Source: Euprymna scolopes (lineage: Eukaryota > Mollusca > Cephalopoda > Sepiida > Sepiolidae). From it: DNA of 25,900 nucleotides. Below, in pieces: positions 1 to 10,899 of this stretch. A program made the position numbers and the translations under genes. Location of the stretch: positions 90,755,352 to 90,781,251 of the forward strand of contig CM044497.1 of the NCBI GenBank assembly GCA_024364805.1, given 5' to 3'. Position 1 is the first letter of the stretch. Every line of letters begins with the position of its first letter. The notes beneath the pieces were generated by a model. It worked only from the letters and a program-made list of their open reading frames with translations, had not been told where the DNA came from and ran no database searches.

Positions 1-322
1 AGACCATATACAATTTCATATATCATACTATATATAACAAACTTATTTTTTATTTATTTATTTAGAATTCAATAAAGCTTCCCCCAACATTCTATCATTG
101 CTCTTAATCTTTTTCGCCTATAATGAACTCTACGCTAGACGCCGCATCTCCTCCGTGCAATTTAGCACCTTTTCTACTCTTCTGATGAGAAGGATTAGGC
201 TTCGAAATGCCCTGGCACCAAGAGTCCGTTCTATCCCCCACACTTTGCTTGTATTCTATTATTTAATAAATGATCTATTCTATAGTTTTGCGACTTTATT
301 TCATACTATTGCTGTCCTATTT

Positions 323-326
<4 letters not shown>

Positions 327-408
<82 letters not shown>
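327..408. repeat. (TA)n microsatellite with a short TG interruption
   Basis: Nearly pure alternating TA, interrupted once by a short TGTGTG-like stretch near 379-385. Open frames crossing it translate as poly-(Tyr-Ile) and are not genes. Confidence 0.97.
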
Positions 409-409
<1 letters not shown>

Positions 410-539
410 CTTAATAAAAAAGTTTCTAATGTTGATTTTAAATGACGATTTTAATCGTTATAACTCTTATACCTAATACAGTGCTTTTTCATTGATTTAA
501 TTGATTAAATTCACATCGTTTTAAAACAGTTATATCTTT

Positions 540-1595
540 TAAAAACCATTGTATAAAACCAATATTCCAAAAAAGCAAATTTGCATAATTTCCATCTTTC
601 AATTCACACCAAGCTGTAAAGCTGCAGAAACAGTTGTGGATATTTACGAGGTGTTCGGTCGAGGAACCACTACTGAATCCACAGCGCAATGGTGGTTTTA
701 GAAACCTTCTGGCGGTAACGAAAGTTTTAAAGATGATGAGCATATTGGTCGGCCATCGGATGTCGATCAAATCAAAGGGAATCTACGCACAACTGTTCAA
801 AACTTCCTAGTGGATTAGAGGAAACGTATACGAAGATTTGCAATCACTTGAAGGAGATTGAAAATACACACTTGATAAATGTGTGTCTTACGAATAGAAA
901 GATAACTGAAAGAAACATCGTAAAGATGTGTAATATTTTCTAGTTTTAAGCAGCAAGAAAGACTTGTTTCTAGCCGGATTGTTACTTGCTATGTGTATGA
1001 CAATTGGCGACGCTCACATCAGTGGGTAAACGCCGTTCAAACTGCACGTCCTTTTACGTAGACAAAGTTGCATCAAAATAAGCTCACGCTGAATGTTTAA
1101 TGTTCTGCGACGGGTCCCATCCATTACAATTTTTGAATGCAGCCAATATAATTACGAAGTTGTACTTTCAACAAATAGGCCATATGCATCAGAAATTTCG
1201 ACAACACCCAGCATTAAGCCATCAGAAAAGGCATGAATATCGTCCACTACAATGCTCGACCGTACGTTGTTAAACCGACTTTCAGAAGTTAAACGAATAG
1301 AACTACGATGCTCTGCCGCATCCATAATGATCTACTGAGATCGCACGTACCGACTACTACTTTTTCAAGCATCTTTACAACTTTCTCCGTGAGAAATGCT
1401 TTATAAATCAAAGGTGATATAAGAACGCCTTCAGTAATACTATAGCCTCTAAGACCGAAACATTTTTAGATTACTAGCATTTTTCACGTTGGCGCAAGTG
1501 TGTTGATTATCATGATGCATATTTTGCTAAAAATTCTTTGTATGTTCGGTTTAATTTAGTTAAAATTCCGCAAGAACTTTCTTGTCAACCTGATA
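540..1595 (+). mobile_element. Decayed mariner-type DNA transposon (transposase pseudogene plus 3' end)
   Basis: The + strand carries pieces of a mariner-family DDD transposase spread over three frames. The N-terminal DNA-binding part is visible near 616-775, with a helix-turn-helix piece like AETVVDIYEVFGRGTTTEST followed by DEHIGRPSDVDQ, matching the family's GRPxxVD linker. The catalytic part follows: RRSHQWVNAVQTARPF near 990-1,055, a QTARPF-like segment then KLHQ, GPIHYNF near 1,108, and HYNARPYVVK near 1,240, the equivalent of the family's HHDNARPH. The C-terminal part reads FLREKCF-like near 1,385 and KCVDYHDAYF-like near 1,495. Stops and frame changes occur throughout, so no active transposase is encoded. 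The 3' end at about 1,568-1,593, reading CAAGAACTTTCTTG then TCAACCTGA, looks like a mariner terminal inverted repeat and is followed by TA, the expected target duplication. I could not find the matching 5' repeat, so the left boundary is approximate. Total length is close to the 1.3 kb usual for the family. Confidence 0.85.
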
Positions 1596-1626
1596 TAAAC
1601 ATACATATACATATATACATATATAC
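1595..1626. repeat. (TACATA)n-type simple repeat
   Basis: Short alternating purine/pyrimidine tract of ATACATAT units, starting immediately after the mariner 3' end. Confidence 0.8.
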
Positions 1627-2374
1627 CGCTTAAAGTATATAACTGCCATATATTTCCTTCCCAGAGATAGTATCAAATAGTAAGATTATGTTTTAAATAG
1701 TTTTTTTTGTTTCTAATATATAAATACACGTTCTACTTTAATATAGACGGACCATAAAAAGACAAAATAACATACCCTATTTTTTTAATGTGGCAGACAT
1801 TCAAATATTAGAAAAAATGGACTGCGAAGATTATTGCCTGATCTGGACTGTGAGGATTTCCCCAAGCATTACTGCAATGACCTTTTCTGTTTTTGACCGT
1901 GAACGTACAAATGGAGTTGTAGACCAGATATTAATATTTTTTTTTTAAATCATGAATTCAGATATCTTAACATCCAGTACATTCAACATATATATATCGA
2001 CCTGACAAGTTAAACGTATTTCCGATAGGAATTCGATTGAAATGATAGTAATGAGTAAACTTGTTAAGTACAGATAACATAAAAAGTACAATATTTTACA
2101 AAGTACACGGATGCTGAAGAAGAAATTAATAGTAAGCAATACTACATATTACGTTTTTTTTGTTTTTTTTTGTAATGGTTACGTTGTTTTATAGTTTACT
2201 AAAATTAGTGTAGTATTACAATGCCACTATTTCCTTATTCCTGGTCGATCATTTGATACAGACTTTTGCAAATTAAGTTAATATTAAAAGTTACATGGAA
2301 ACCATCAACACAAAAATAATTAAGAATAATAAACATTAAACACATTCAAGAATATATATCGTCAAGTGATATTA
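1627..2374. other. AT-rich stretch, nothing recognised
   Basis: I see no coding similarity, RNA gene or repeat boundary. The longest open frame (1,945-2,139, - strand) has a composition expected of random AT-rich DNA. Confidence 0.6.
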
Positions 2375-3133
2375 TCTCTATATCTATCTCTTCACTACTA
2401 TTATATAGAAGTTACTTTGGGTGTGTAGATATTCCTTCCTCATGTGTTAAAAAACGGCTGAGCTGATCTATCATAAATTAAACACAAAAGTAAATTATAT
2501 TTGTGCAGAGTTTTTAGGTATGTTTTGTACAGGAATGCATCTGATAAGTATAGGAAATCGGAAGAAACCGATCTAAGAAGAGTCCTTATCTTTTATAGAT
2601 AAAAAAGACATTTACAGGGGAATATTTTACATTACACCTGCCAAGAAAAAAATAAAAGCTCAGCAAATCATGCCTTCTTTTAAAAATAAATCTAGGGGCT
2701 ATCTGAAGAAATAGTCAACTCCAGATGAAATTGTCATTCGTTCAAGCCATTTAATTTTCATTTTTTTCTTATTCATGTGTTTATATTTACTATTTAAAAA
2801 ATAAATACAATTTAAAAGCGTCACAAACCATTTCTTCATTTGCATATTTTTAAACTAGACATACATCAGAAGTTACATTTCCAGGGCATTTAACATCAAT
2901 CCTAAATATCAGATGGCATGATATTGTAAACAAACAGTGGGGATTTGATAAACGGCTTTTTCATTATTATTTATTTATTTATTTTGCGTACATTTTCACT
3001 GTGATTTTATTCCTCGTGATATGTAATACACAATAGAGGATTGCAAATGTATTTTGTCAGAATCACTCTATAGAAATTAAAATATCATGTTTAAGGGTAT
3101 TGTACGACCGGGGGATGCCGGGAAGCCAGCTAG
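2375..3133 (+). mobile_element. Non-autonomous Helitron (about 760 bp) with both termini
   Basis: The left end begins A|TCTCTATATCTATC, fitting the Helitron rule of a 5' TC inserted after an A. About 75 bases in is AAAAACGGCTGAGCTGATCT, close to the ACGGCTGAACCGAT block common just inside animal Helitron 5' ends. The right end has a short hairpin, CCGG-GGGATG-CCGG (3,109-3,118 region), then GGAAGCCAG and the terminal CTAG at 3,130-3,133, followed by T. A 3' hairpin shortly before CTRR and insertion between A and T are the diagnostic features of the superfamily. Between the ends there is no Rep/helicase coding sequence, so this copy would depend on an autonomous relative. No terminal inverted repeats or target duplication are expected or seen. 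The right terminus is the stronger call; the exact left base is likely but less certain. Confidence 0.72.
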
Positions 3134-5900
3134 TTATAGAATCATTTACTTTTATTGGTTTATTTTTATACAGTAAAAGTCTCAATTTTTCTCACAAACC
3201 TACGAACTTGTTAATAGAAATGTAAAACAGTCGTGCACTTACATGTATTTAAGTTCAATAAAGAGCCGCTGTGGTTCATTCGGTGCAAACATGTTCACCT
3301 TTACTAAGGGCAAAGTATAAGCGCTGTTTATGCCTTATCAGCGTAAACCGCACTGCCAAATGCCGAAAGCGTCGGTGAAATACTTGCCTTTCACTTAAAC
3401 GTAAAGCCGTGAAAGAAGTTATGCCATAAACAAAGAATATCGTGATAAGGAATATAAGTAGAGCTAGAGGCATATCATCTCTCATAATATATGACTAGAT
3501 GAAGTACATTTAGCAACGATTTTTACAAGAATTCGTATTATAAATGACACCTACAAACGAACAATATGTAATAAAACAATTGAAAGATAATATTTTAATC
3601 GCTAAAATGTTCAACAATAAAAAAGACACATAGTTAGCGCTAACATATGTATATAAGATATATACTCTTTTATAAACGTGTAATAAATTGATCTGCAAAT
3701 ATATCTTTTTTCTTACTTTGGATATGAATGGTAAGAATACGGATCTAACGTATGTAATTTTATGGGTAGAATATTACGGAATTATGTAATAATTACGAAA
3801 AATTAAAATGATCACATTTCGCTTTAAAAATAAATTCGAAAAATAACCAATAGCGGAACCGGCTGCACACGAATAAAAATCATGCAATTTACTTTAAATA
3901 AGAAGACAATAAACATTGGGTTGGTTTGATGTTATTGGAAAAATTAATTAGAAGGTTGGTGCTTTAAGGTGGTTATATTAGCAGTTTATTTCAAATACAG
4001 TTTAATAAATGTTATAGTGCAATTTTACAAAATGATAAATAATGGTCGAAGATTAAAGAAAAATCAAGTTTTACAGACACACAAATATTTTAACAATATT
4101 GTTTTTAAAAGACAAGATCACGTTATTTTTTGATAAGACAATTTTTACACTCGTTCTAATACAGAGAATCTTCACTTGAAATTTCATCATATTCTTCAAA
4201 ACAAAAATCAACAATATGTACACATGCATATCATAGTTGCTTTTCACATCTTGTACGGATAAAACCCTTGAAAGAATGCAGACTAGTGTTACGAGGGATG
4301 GTACGAAATGCAGTAAGATTTTAAGTAGATCGATTACACTATCACGACTAAACTATCTCTATAATATTACGCGTGTCGCTTCGATCGTTATCCTCGTGAC
4401 CATAACTTAGATTGAAAATGCAATATTCTCAATTGCTAATAAATATTTAAGTTTTAACAAAACAACAACAACAAAAAACAATACAGAATGGTAAATGAAT
4501 AACCTCCGTTTATGGTCACTAATATTCCAAACAAAAAGTCCATCCTGTTACTGTTTCAAATGGGATATTTCATTTTATAACTAAAAATTACGTCATGTTA
4601 AGAGGAGACTGACAACCTTTTCTCCCCATATTAGGGATCTTTTCTTTATAATAATAACTTTATTATCGCAACACGGTTCGTTTTTAATCCGTCGTTTTTA
4701 ATGTTGTATAATTTTTTCTCATTTGGTCGAATTGCGGAGAGCACTCGGTTTTTCTGTTGTGGAACACACCTTTAAATTTCGTCTCGTCTTGATCTTTTCT
4801 TAAAAAGTTGCGTAAAAAAATCGAAATCAATCGAAAGAATAACACTCAGCAATTGTAATTTTTATATATTAATAAAATGAAATATTTTAAATAAAAACAA
4901 AAGTTTATTAACAAAAACGAAATAATTTAATTTGTAAACCAACAAAATTAATTTGGTAAAGTTTTTTGGTATTTTTTTACAATTTACGTTCACATTGGTC
5001 ATATTTTTTAAAGTTTTTGGGAATGCTTACAACGAATAACCGCCTTGAAGTAAATGTTGGAAAGACAAAACTGATACTCTTGGAAATTAAATTTGAATAC
5101 GGTTGAAAAAATGCGCAGGCCTTTAAACTGAGGAATAAAACTATTTGTTGAATAAGAATAAGAAATCGAGAAAAGATATTTTTACATTGGGATGCAGAGA
5201 GGTAAAATGTACACTTATTCTTAGAGAAAAATAACCGGCGGTACAAATGCTAACTGAATTTTCTGTAGCAAACGAATAGACTGCCACGGATGTAATTTAA
5301 AAATAAATAAAACCAAAAATAGAGCCAATTAAAGATTAATCAATTATTCGGAAAAAGTGAAACCGTCGGTACTGATGCAAGTTTGTTTTGATTATTTATT
5401 AAAAAAATCATTTTAGCAACAGAAGGAAAAGAGAGTTTATGATTTAACACTCGAAACGAAAACAAGTGCTAGACACTACCGAATATGTTTTTAAATAAAA
5501 CTAAAGAACAAGAGGAAACATCCAAAACTAAAAAGAAAGAATTTAGTTGCTTGCACGAAGCAGCTCCAACGCAGGTCAAATTTTCCATTTGCCCCTCCAA
5601 TCAAGCAGAACGACGACTTGCAAGTTGAATTATTGTCAGGAATTCTGCAGCAAGATGACCCGATACTGCCCTGATTACGATAACTTTTTTTCCGAATTTT
5701 GCCGTTTTTAACTTGGTTTTTGAGTTTTTAATGATTGTCAAATAATATTTGATTATAGATTAACGATGCCACGCTTTCCTGAAGTTTAATAATTTGTTAA
5801 GAAAATTTCTTAATAATCAGTTTCGGACTAAGTGGATAGATAGCTCTACACGCATAGGATAATGCATATGACCTGAACGGTGGTCGACAGTTGGAGCTCT
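3134..5900. other. Long AT-rich stretch, nothing recognised
   Basis: This stretch of about 2.8 kb is mostly AT-rich with no coding similarity I can name. Small open frames at 3,276-3,485, 3,510-3,698 and 4,977-5,246 (all - strand) contain no motif, no conserved-looking segment and no splice context I can defend. A modestly GC-richer patch near 3,265-3,430 is likewise unassigned. Diverged repeats may be present, but I cannot name one. Confidence 0.55.
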
Positions 5901-6432
5901 GAAATTTGATTTCCGCTTGCGTCTGCCGGGGTTGGTATGGTCAAGCTACTGTGCTGTTCGATTGTACCGTCGGCGGTGGTTGGTGGGTGAGTCGTAGTCT
6001 GGATGTTTTCGTTGTCGATATGCTGGTATTCGGAGTATGTTCAGTCGGTGTGTGTTAGTTAGACAACTTATTAATAGCTCGATAGTGAGCAGATGTAGCC
6101 ACACAGGTGTAAAGGAAAAGAAGAGAACGTAGAGATTATAAATGAAAGAATATCTAACAGCAGCAAAACAGATGATCAGTAGTTTATATGACCTCGGGTG
6201 TTGAATTAGTTGATGTTGAACTATACTTTGAGATGGGCACGTATTGTTGAGATCCGTTCTGTCACCAGAATGCCACATTTACTCTGATCTTCGTTAGGTG
6301 AAAGTGTATTAATGAATGATAGTATGAGGTGACTGTAGAATCTTGAAATTGCCATTCGTAAGTTTAAGTGGAGAATTAAAGGTGACTGTCAAGTCTTAGA
6401 ATAGAAATGTTATTCATTGAACTAAAAGAAGA
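5900..6432. other. GC-richer non-coding stretch upstream of an unassigned coding remnant
   Basis: From about 5,880 the base composition becomes richer in G on the + strand than the flanks. An open frame of 110 codons lies on the - strand (5,946-6,278) but shows no recognisable domain; its codons look like a reading of pyrimidine-rich non-coding DNA. The stretch could be the leader of whatever lies at 6,433-7,387, or part of a retroelement end. I see no direct evidence for either. Confidence 0.35.
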
Positions 6433-7387
6433 ATGTCTGCATATCATTACAGATATGCACCTGGTCATGCTTGTGTAACTAAAGGAGTTTTTATGGATGA
6501 CAGGGGAACTGAGAATGGAAAAAATATTCTATTTTTAGAAGACCAGCTACTTTATAATCACGCAGTCAAACCGGTTGCTGACATTGGTAAGTGATTTGGA
6601 CCCTTATAAGAAATTGATCCGGGCTAATTGAGAAGGAATCTATAAGTTCGATGACGCTAGGCAGAATTTACATGGTACTTTAGGATATAGAGGGATATAT
6701 CCGAATATTTATTCCCTTCGGGGATGAGTTACATTTATTACAACACCGGTCGGCCGAACAACGTAATTATTTAGTGATGTTGGAACGGCTAGAAAACAGA
6801 TCGAAGAGGGGTATTTCTATTATAATCAAGGAAAACGACAGATAGTTAGTTAAACTACGAACAAAAGATTTAGAAAAGCAGTAGCAAACTTTGATCCATA
6901 TAAATCAGGAGGGATCTCAATATTAAATACTGCAAGCATGGTGGAGTTTTCGTTGCTGAATAGTGCGATGTTGGGTTATGAAATTGGAGAACGTGTTGAT
7001 ACTATATTGCTATAATGCTATAATATAATTAGCCCTAATTACGTCTCCGGTAAATTAGAGATGGAAGTATCCAGGGAAGAAGTATATTTCGAAGAAATTT
7101 TATATGAAAGAATTTGAAACGTCTCCGGTAAAGTAGAGAGGGAAACATCCAAAGATGACATAATTTTGGAAAAACGTCCCACGAATTACATGTATTGATT
7201 AGTCTAACGCCGACTGAGCAGTCTTGAGTTGTGTGCGCTCATCGTATAAAGGTGTAGTTAATTGCGGGAGATGCTAGAAAATATGCGACTAACATCACTT
7301 GGCCGTTTAAGACTGCCTGTGAGTCCGGAGAAGAGAACTCTTGAAGTGGACTTATATCGTCGGTGGTTGGACCGCACTGGGAAATAG
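6433..7387 (+). pseudogene. Unrecognised protein-coding remnant on the + strand
   Basis: I do not recognise this gene. It is called because several + strand segments have protein-like rather than AT-driven composition. An ATG at 6,433 in an AAGAAGATG-like purine context opens 53 codons with residues such as HACVTKGVFMDDRGTENGK, and a consensus-like splice donor (GGTAAGT) lies at its end near 6,586. A segment near 6,724-6,820 reads as a charged helix (ELHLLQHRSAEQRNYLVMLE). Further segments from about 6,854 to 7,387 lie in one common frame, including ASMVEFSLLNSAMLGYE and RLRLPVSPEKRTLEVDLYRR. The region also holds an in-frame 78-base repeat, listed separately. It is not one continuous frame, so it is either a decayed gene or element, or exons of a gene broken by introns. 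It lies immediately beside the - strand LTR fossil but reads in the opposite direction. A host gene fragment and a mobile-element protein are both possible. Confidence 0.4.
7041..7180 (+). repeat. Imperfect 78-base tandem repeat, in frame
   Basis: ACGTCTCCGGTAAA occurs at 7,041 and again at 7,119, 78 bases (26 codons) later, and similarity continues for roughly 45 bases. In the + frame the two units read VSGKLEMEVSREEV and VSGKVERETSKDDI. Most replacements between them are conservative (Leu/Val, Arg/Lys, Glu/Asp twice, Val/Ile), which is what a diverged protein repeat looks like. Confidence 0.7.
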
Positions 7388-7959
7388 TAAACAAAACTTG
7401 TCTGTATCCCAACTCCTCTGGACATACCCAGGAAATATGAATATCGGGACTAACACCCTAAGGAGACAGCAGATTTTCGGGGTCCGCGATCGCAGCAGAA
7501 TTCTGAGATCGACCTGGCTCCACGTTCTCAGCAATATCTTAAGGTCGATCTAAGTTGACGTTCTCAGCCGAAACTGTAGGTCGCTCTGGGCATGGATTTT
7601 CACCAGGATCCTGAGATCGTGGAAAACGTGTCAAATATCTCATTGCAACCGAATCCTCCCGACAATCACGTTGTTGAACCCTAGCGTGACTTCGAGTTTA
7701 ATTTATTGACATTATTATATAGTTTAATCCTCAGTAAAGATACTCAACCATTGTGTTCTCTTTTCTGCAATTCTCGGTATTGAACCCCAGCGCACAGATT
7801 TTAGAAACTTATTTTTGCCTAAGTACACACTCTCTGACACATGCTTTTTATTTGAAAAAACCTTGCATGTTTTCTCTAAATCTCATTACTTCACATGACC
7901 AAACGTCCAGAAATAGGAGGGACAGCCATCTGTTTTTGTGTTTCCCCTTTTCCTGAAAC

Positions 7960-8900
7960 TGGCGGTACCTTGTAACAGATCAGGTCTATACTGCTTTTTA
8001 TTCACATTCGACTACCTCAATAATAGAGCCATACATGCTCCAGTTTCCAAATCGTTTCAATAACACTTTTCCAGATTCAGAGCACCAAACAGGCAATGCA
8101 CTGTCAATGGAAGAACGCCTTTGAAAATTAAACTTGAAGCATCAAAAACATCCTGTAGAATGTCCTGCCAAAGCGGAAATGAGTAATCGTTGAGATTCCA
8201 AATCTAATAAGATAGTACTCCATATACTTCCATTATAGTATTCATATTGGCGGTAACTCCTTTGGTTATAAGCACTAGTTTTACTGGATTCAATCCCAAG
8301 TCGTATCAGAAATTGCTTCGATGTTCCCCGATTGGAATCGATAAATGAGGGATGATCGAAGATCAAGAAAATAATTATCATGAACTGTATCCCGATTTGA
8401 GAAGAGCAATCACGACTAAGAAAAGCGAAAGAAAATCGACTATATTCGTCGAAAGCAGTAAGTGTGTAACGGGCAATCTGACGAAGATACCAGAAAGGAC
8501 GTTGATCCGGTTCAGTAAAATGAATAAGAATATTATTAGGGAAATTAAAGAATTGCGGTTTTATTTTGGCACAAGTACGACATGAAGAAGTTATGTGCCG
8601 GACTCCAGGGAAGAAATGTCAGAGCCACATGTTCGCGAAAACGTAACAGCGACAACATTTTCATTCCCAGAACACTGGTTTCTATCATATGAAAAAGGAA
8701 AATATTCCATTGTTCTACCCTAATATTTTATCGTTATAATTTTTTACCGCTATACGCATGTTTTAACATAAAATATACGGCTCTCTGACCGGTATCTGTA
8801 GTGAAATGCTTCCCAATTAGGAGATCTATCCATGCGAACACATTCTACAATGGCATACTCTTATTTTCAAGTATATGATATCACGTTTCAGTGGGGGATA
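7960..8900 (-). pseudogene. RNase H and integrase part of the - strand Ty3/Gypsy fossil
   Basis: RNase H is suggested near 8,830-8,770 by a GQRAVYFMLK-like segment, matching the DQRSVAYMF region of related elements. The integrase is clearer. CAKIKPQFFN-like residues mark the end of the zinc-binding domain (about 8,580). LTAFDEYSRFSFAF (about 8,460-8,420) is the first catalytic region, IDSNRGTS the second, and GIESSKTSAYN followed by EYYNGSIW (about 8,295-8,220) the third. The C-terminal part trails to about 7,960. The neighbouring + strand open frame at 8,352-8,585 is simply the antisense of this integrase. Confidence 0.85.
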
Positions 8901-9247
8901 ACGCCAGAGAAAAGAACGCTACCTGTCTGCCAACTTGTAAGAGAGTGTTCGATAACTTTTTTAACGTCTAGGTTTCATTAATGCAGTGATATACAAATTA
9001 AGTATAATTTACATATCAACAGCTAGCCCATATTTATAAACTGATACTAACGCTTACTTAGCATTATGCACGATATATCAATAAACAAACGCCAGTTTCT
9101 CATTGATAACCTTTAACGGAGTTTCGTCAATGTCTTTCTGGAGACCTGGGAAGGAGTTTACAACCATGAAAGACATCGGAAATAATATACCAAGATACCC
9201 TTTTAACGATTTTGAGTCGCAAGTGAGCGGCATTTGCGAAAGAGGTC

Positions 9248-9960
9248 TCAACGCTTAGGGTCGGGTTGAAGAGTTATATTACAAATGTTGTATCCAAGTG
9301 CGTTAATAGAACGAATTGAAAATGTTGACGATTCCCGTTTAATTTTGAGGTTGCATGTAGATGCAGCTTTTAAGAAACGCTTCAAAATTACGCCATGCTC
9401 CTCTTGATTTATACCGTAGATTGTTATTTTGTCCAAACAAGAAAAGGTTTGCGACAATCTGTAATCAGAAATAAAAGGATTAATGAAACGTTGAGATGCA
9501 GGAGCTCCATTTGTTACACCAAAGGGTGTTCGTTTTAATGGATATAGAATGTTTCCAGCTTGAAAGTCCGTATAGGTGCGATCTGAGGGGCATTTTTTAT
9601 TCTGATAGTATGCTTTAGATACGTCAATTGTACGGAAGACACAATATTGGACTATTTTGTTTATAATAGTTTTTTTTATTATTTAAAATAATTCATAACA
9701 AGGAGTATGCAGCAAACAAACTGAAACGGTTAATAATCTTGGAGAAATTCTCTACTAAGGGTTTCTTTTTATTAGATGAAGTTACAACAACTTGAGCGCG
9801 CCCTTTAAAATAACTTGATAAATTATATCATTCTTTAGTAATTTAAGAGTTATTCTTCAAAGAACCGGGCATCCTCAGCACAACAATAGCGGGACCAAGT
9901 AGCAATCAGTTTGCAATTACGAGTAATATTGTCTAAAAAAATTAACGGGACCACAATTGG
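9248..9960 (-). pseudogene. Reverse transcriptase part of the - strand Ty3/Gypsy fossil
   Basis: The pre-RT and fingers region is visible near 9,850-9,960 (NPIVVPLIFLDNIT, then CAEDARFFEE). The palm follows toward lower coordinates, with TLWCNK/TPFGVTNGA-like pieces near 9,520. The last piece contains the catalytic-box equivalent LDKITIYG, the EEH and RFLKAA helix, and the SIRSINALGY motif (about 9,316-9,287) that closes the RT palm in Ty3/Gypsy elements. NPIVVP and LGY with downstream PDPKR are characteristic of this clade. Confidence 0.82.
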
Positions 9961-10094
9961 GTTTAGTAAGAGTGTGTATTTTAAACAATCCTGCCCCCCC
10001 CCCAAAAAAGAAATAGTAATATTACGGTGAATTTTTAAAAAGAGTATTCCAACTGTTATATCCATGCATGAATTAAGGTATATTGTCAATGTCT

Positions 10095-10507
10095 TTATAC
10101 TGGAAACAGCTGAGTGCAACATTCTCGGTGCAATATTCCCATATATTGAAGGAAAGGGGAGATTATGTCATAGAAATTAGAGCCCAGTTTCCGAGTAGAC
10201 TGGTTCAAAGTTTCACTGAGACAGACACTAATATAATTATCGGGGCTTCCTGTTTCTATAAACGCGACATGGAGTGTACATTTTAGATTTACCATTATAA
10301 TCAAACAACATCGTAAGCGAAGGGTACTATTACATACAAAGAAGAACGTGAAGGTGTTGGTCTTGTAGAACGGTACACTATGACAAAATGACCGAGTATA
10401 CCACAATTCCGACATATTTTATCGCGAGTAGGACAATGGCGACGATCATCCCTAAAGGGACGTTTCTCTGTAGAATTGTGGTGTCTATCGTGCGTAAAAA
10501 ATGTCAC
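10095..10507 (-). pseudogene. Gag zinc knuckle and aspartic protease part of the - strand Ty3/Gypsy fossil
   Basis: A nucleocapsid-type zinc knuckle segment (CRNCGILGHF, about 10,414-10,385) follows a basic, Arg/Asp-rich stretch, as in Gypsy gag C-termini. Just downstream on the - strand, IETGSPDNYIS (about 10,259-10,227) corresponds to the retropepsin active-site loop, and it is followed by NQSTRKLGSNFYDI. Order and spacing fit gag-protease of this family. It is a fossil and not expected to make protein. Confidence 0.8.
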
Positions 10508-10899
10508 AAGACAGTAGAAAATGCATCTTGGTCAGAGAATCAGCGCAGTAAGAGAGTACGTTTTTAGTTATAGTACAAATGCAAGCATTGGTAGAATCAT
10601 TTTGATTTGGAGTAGCAGCGGCAGCAGATGCTGTTTGAATGCCCTAGCACACTGAAATCTAATGTATCATTTTCGAGAAGTAGGGCATATAAAATCATGC
10701 CGGACAGATTCATCCCTTTACGTAGTATCAGTAACAGTTTTGAAGCGTCAATACGAGTCAACGCCTGAATGAAAGGACGCATTGTGATCTTGTAGATGTG
10801 TTGAAAGTAGATGTCTTGCGCGGATAAAGTTGAGAGGCTTGTGGTGTACAGATTTTAGTAGTTTGATGGCATGTTGAACTTAAGCGCCACACTTCATAA

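Noticed and set aside
98-476. Overlapping + strand open frames across the first microsatellite
   Set aside because: They consist largely of poly-(Tyr-Ile) from TA repeats and have no other protein-like content.
489-770. 93-codon - strand open frame
   Set aside because: It is the antisense of the mariner transposase N-terminal region, which is recognisable on the + strand.
5820-5935. Possible tRNA-derived SINE head (AAGTGGATAG and a GATTTCCGC box-B-like word)
   Set aside because: The A and B box matches are weak, the spacing is wrong for a tRNA and no cloverleaf could be drawn.
5946-6278. 110-codon - strand open frame
   Set aside because: No domain, signal or recognisable repeat; basic, hydroxyl- and proline-rich end fits chance translation of pyrimidine-rich DNA.
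7352-7640. Extension of the - strand Gypsy pol C-terminus down to about 7,350
   Set aside because: Residues such as ERPTVSAENV look element-like, but there is no family motif, and the + strand remnant overlaps this end, so it was not included in the firm span.
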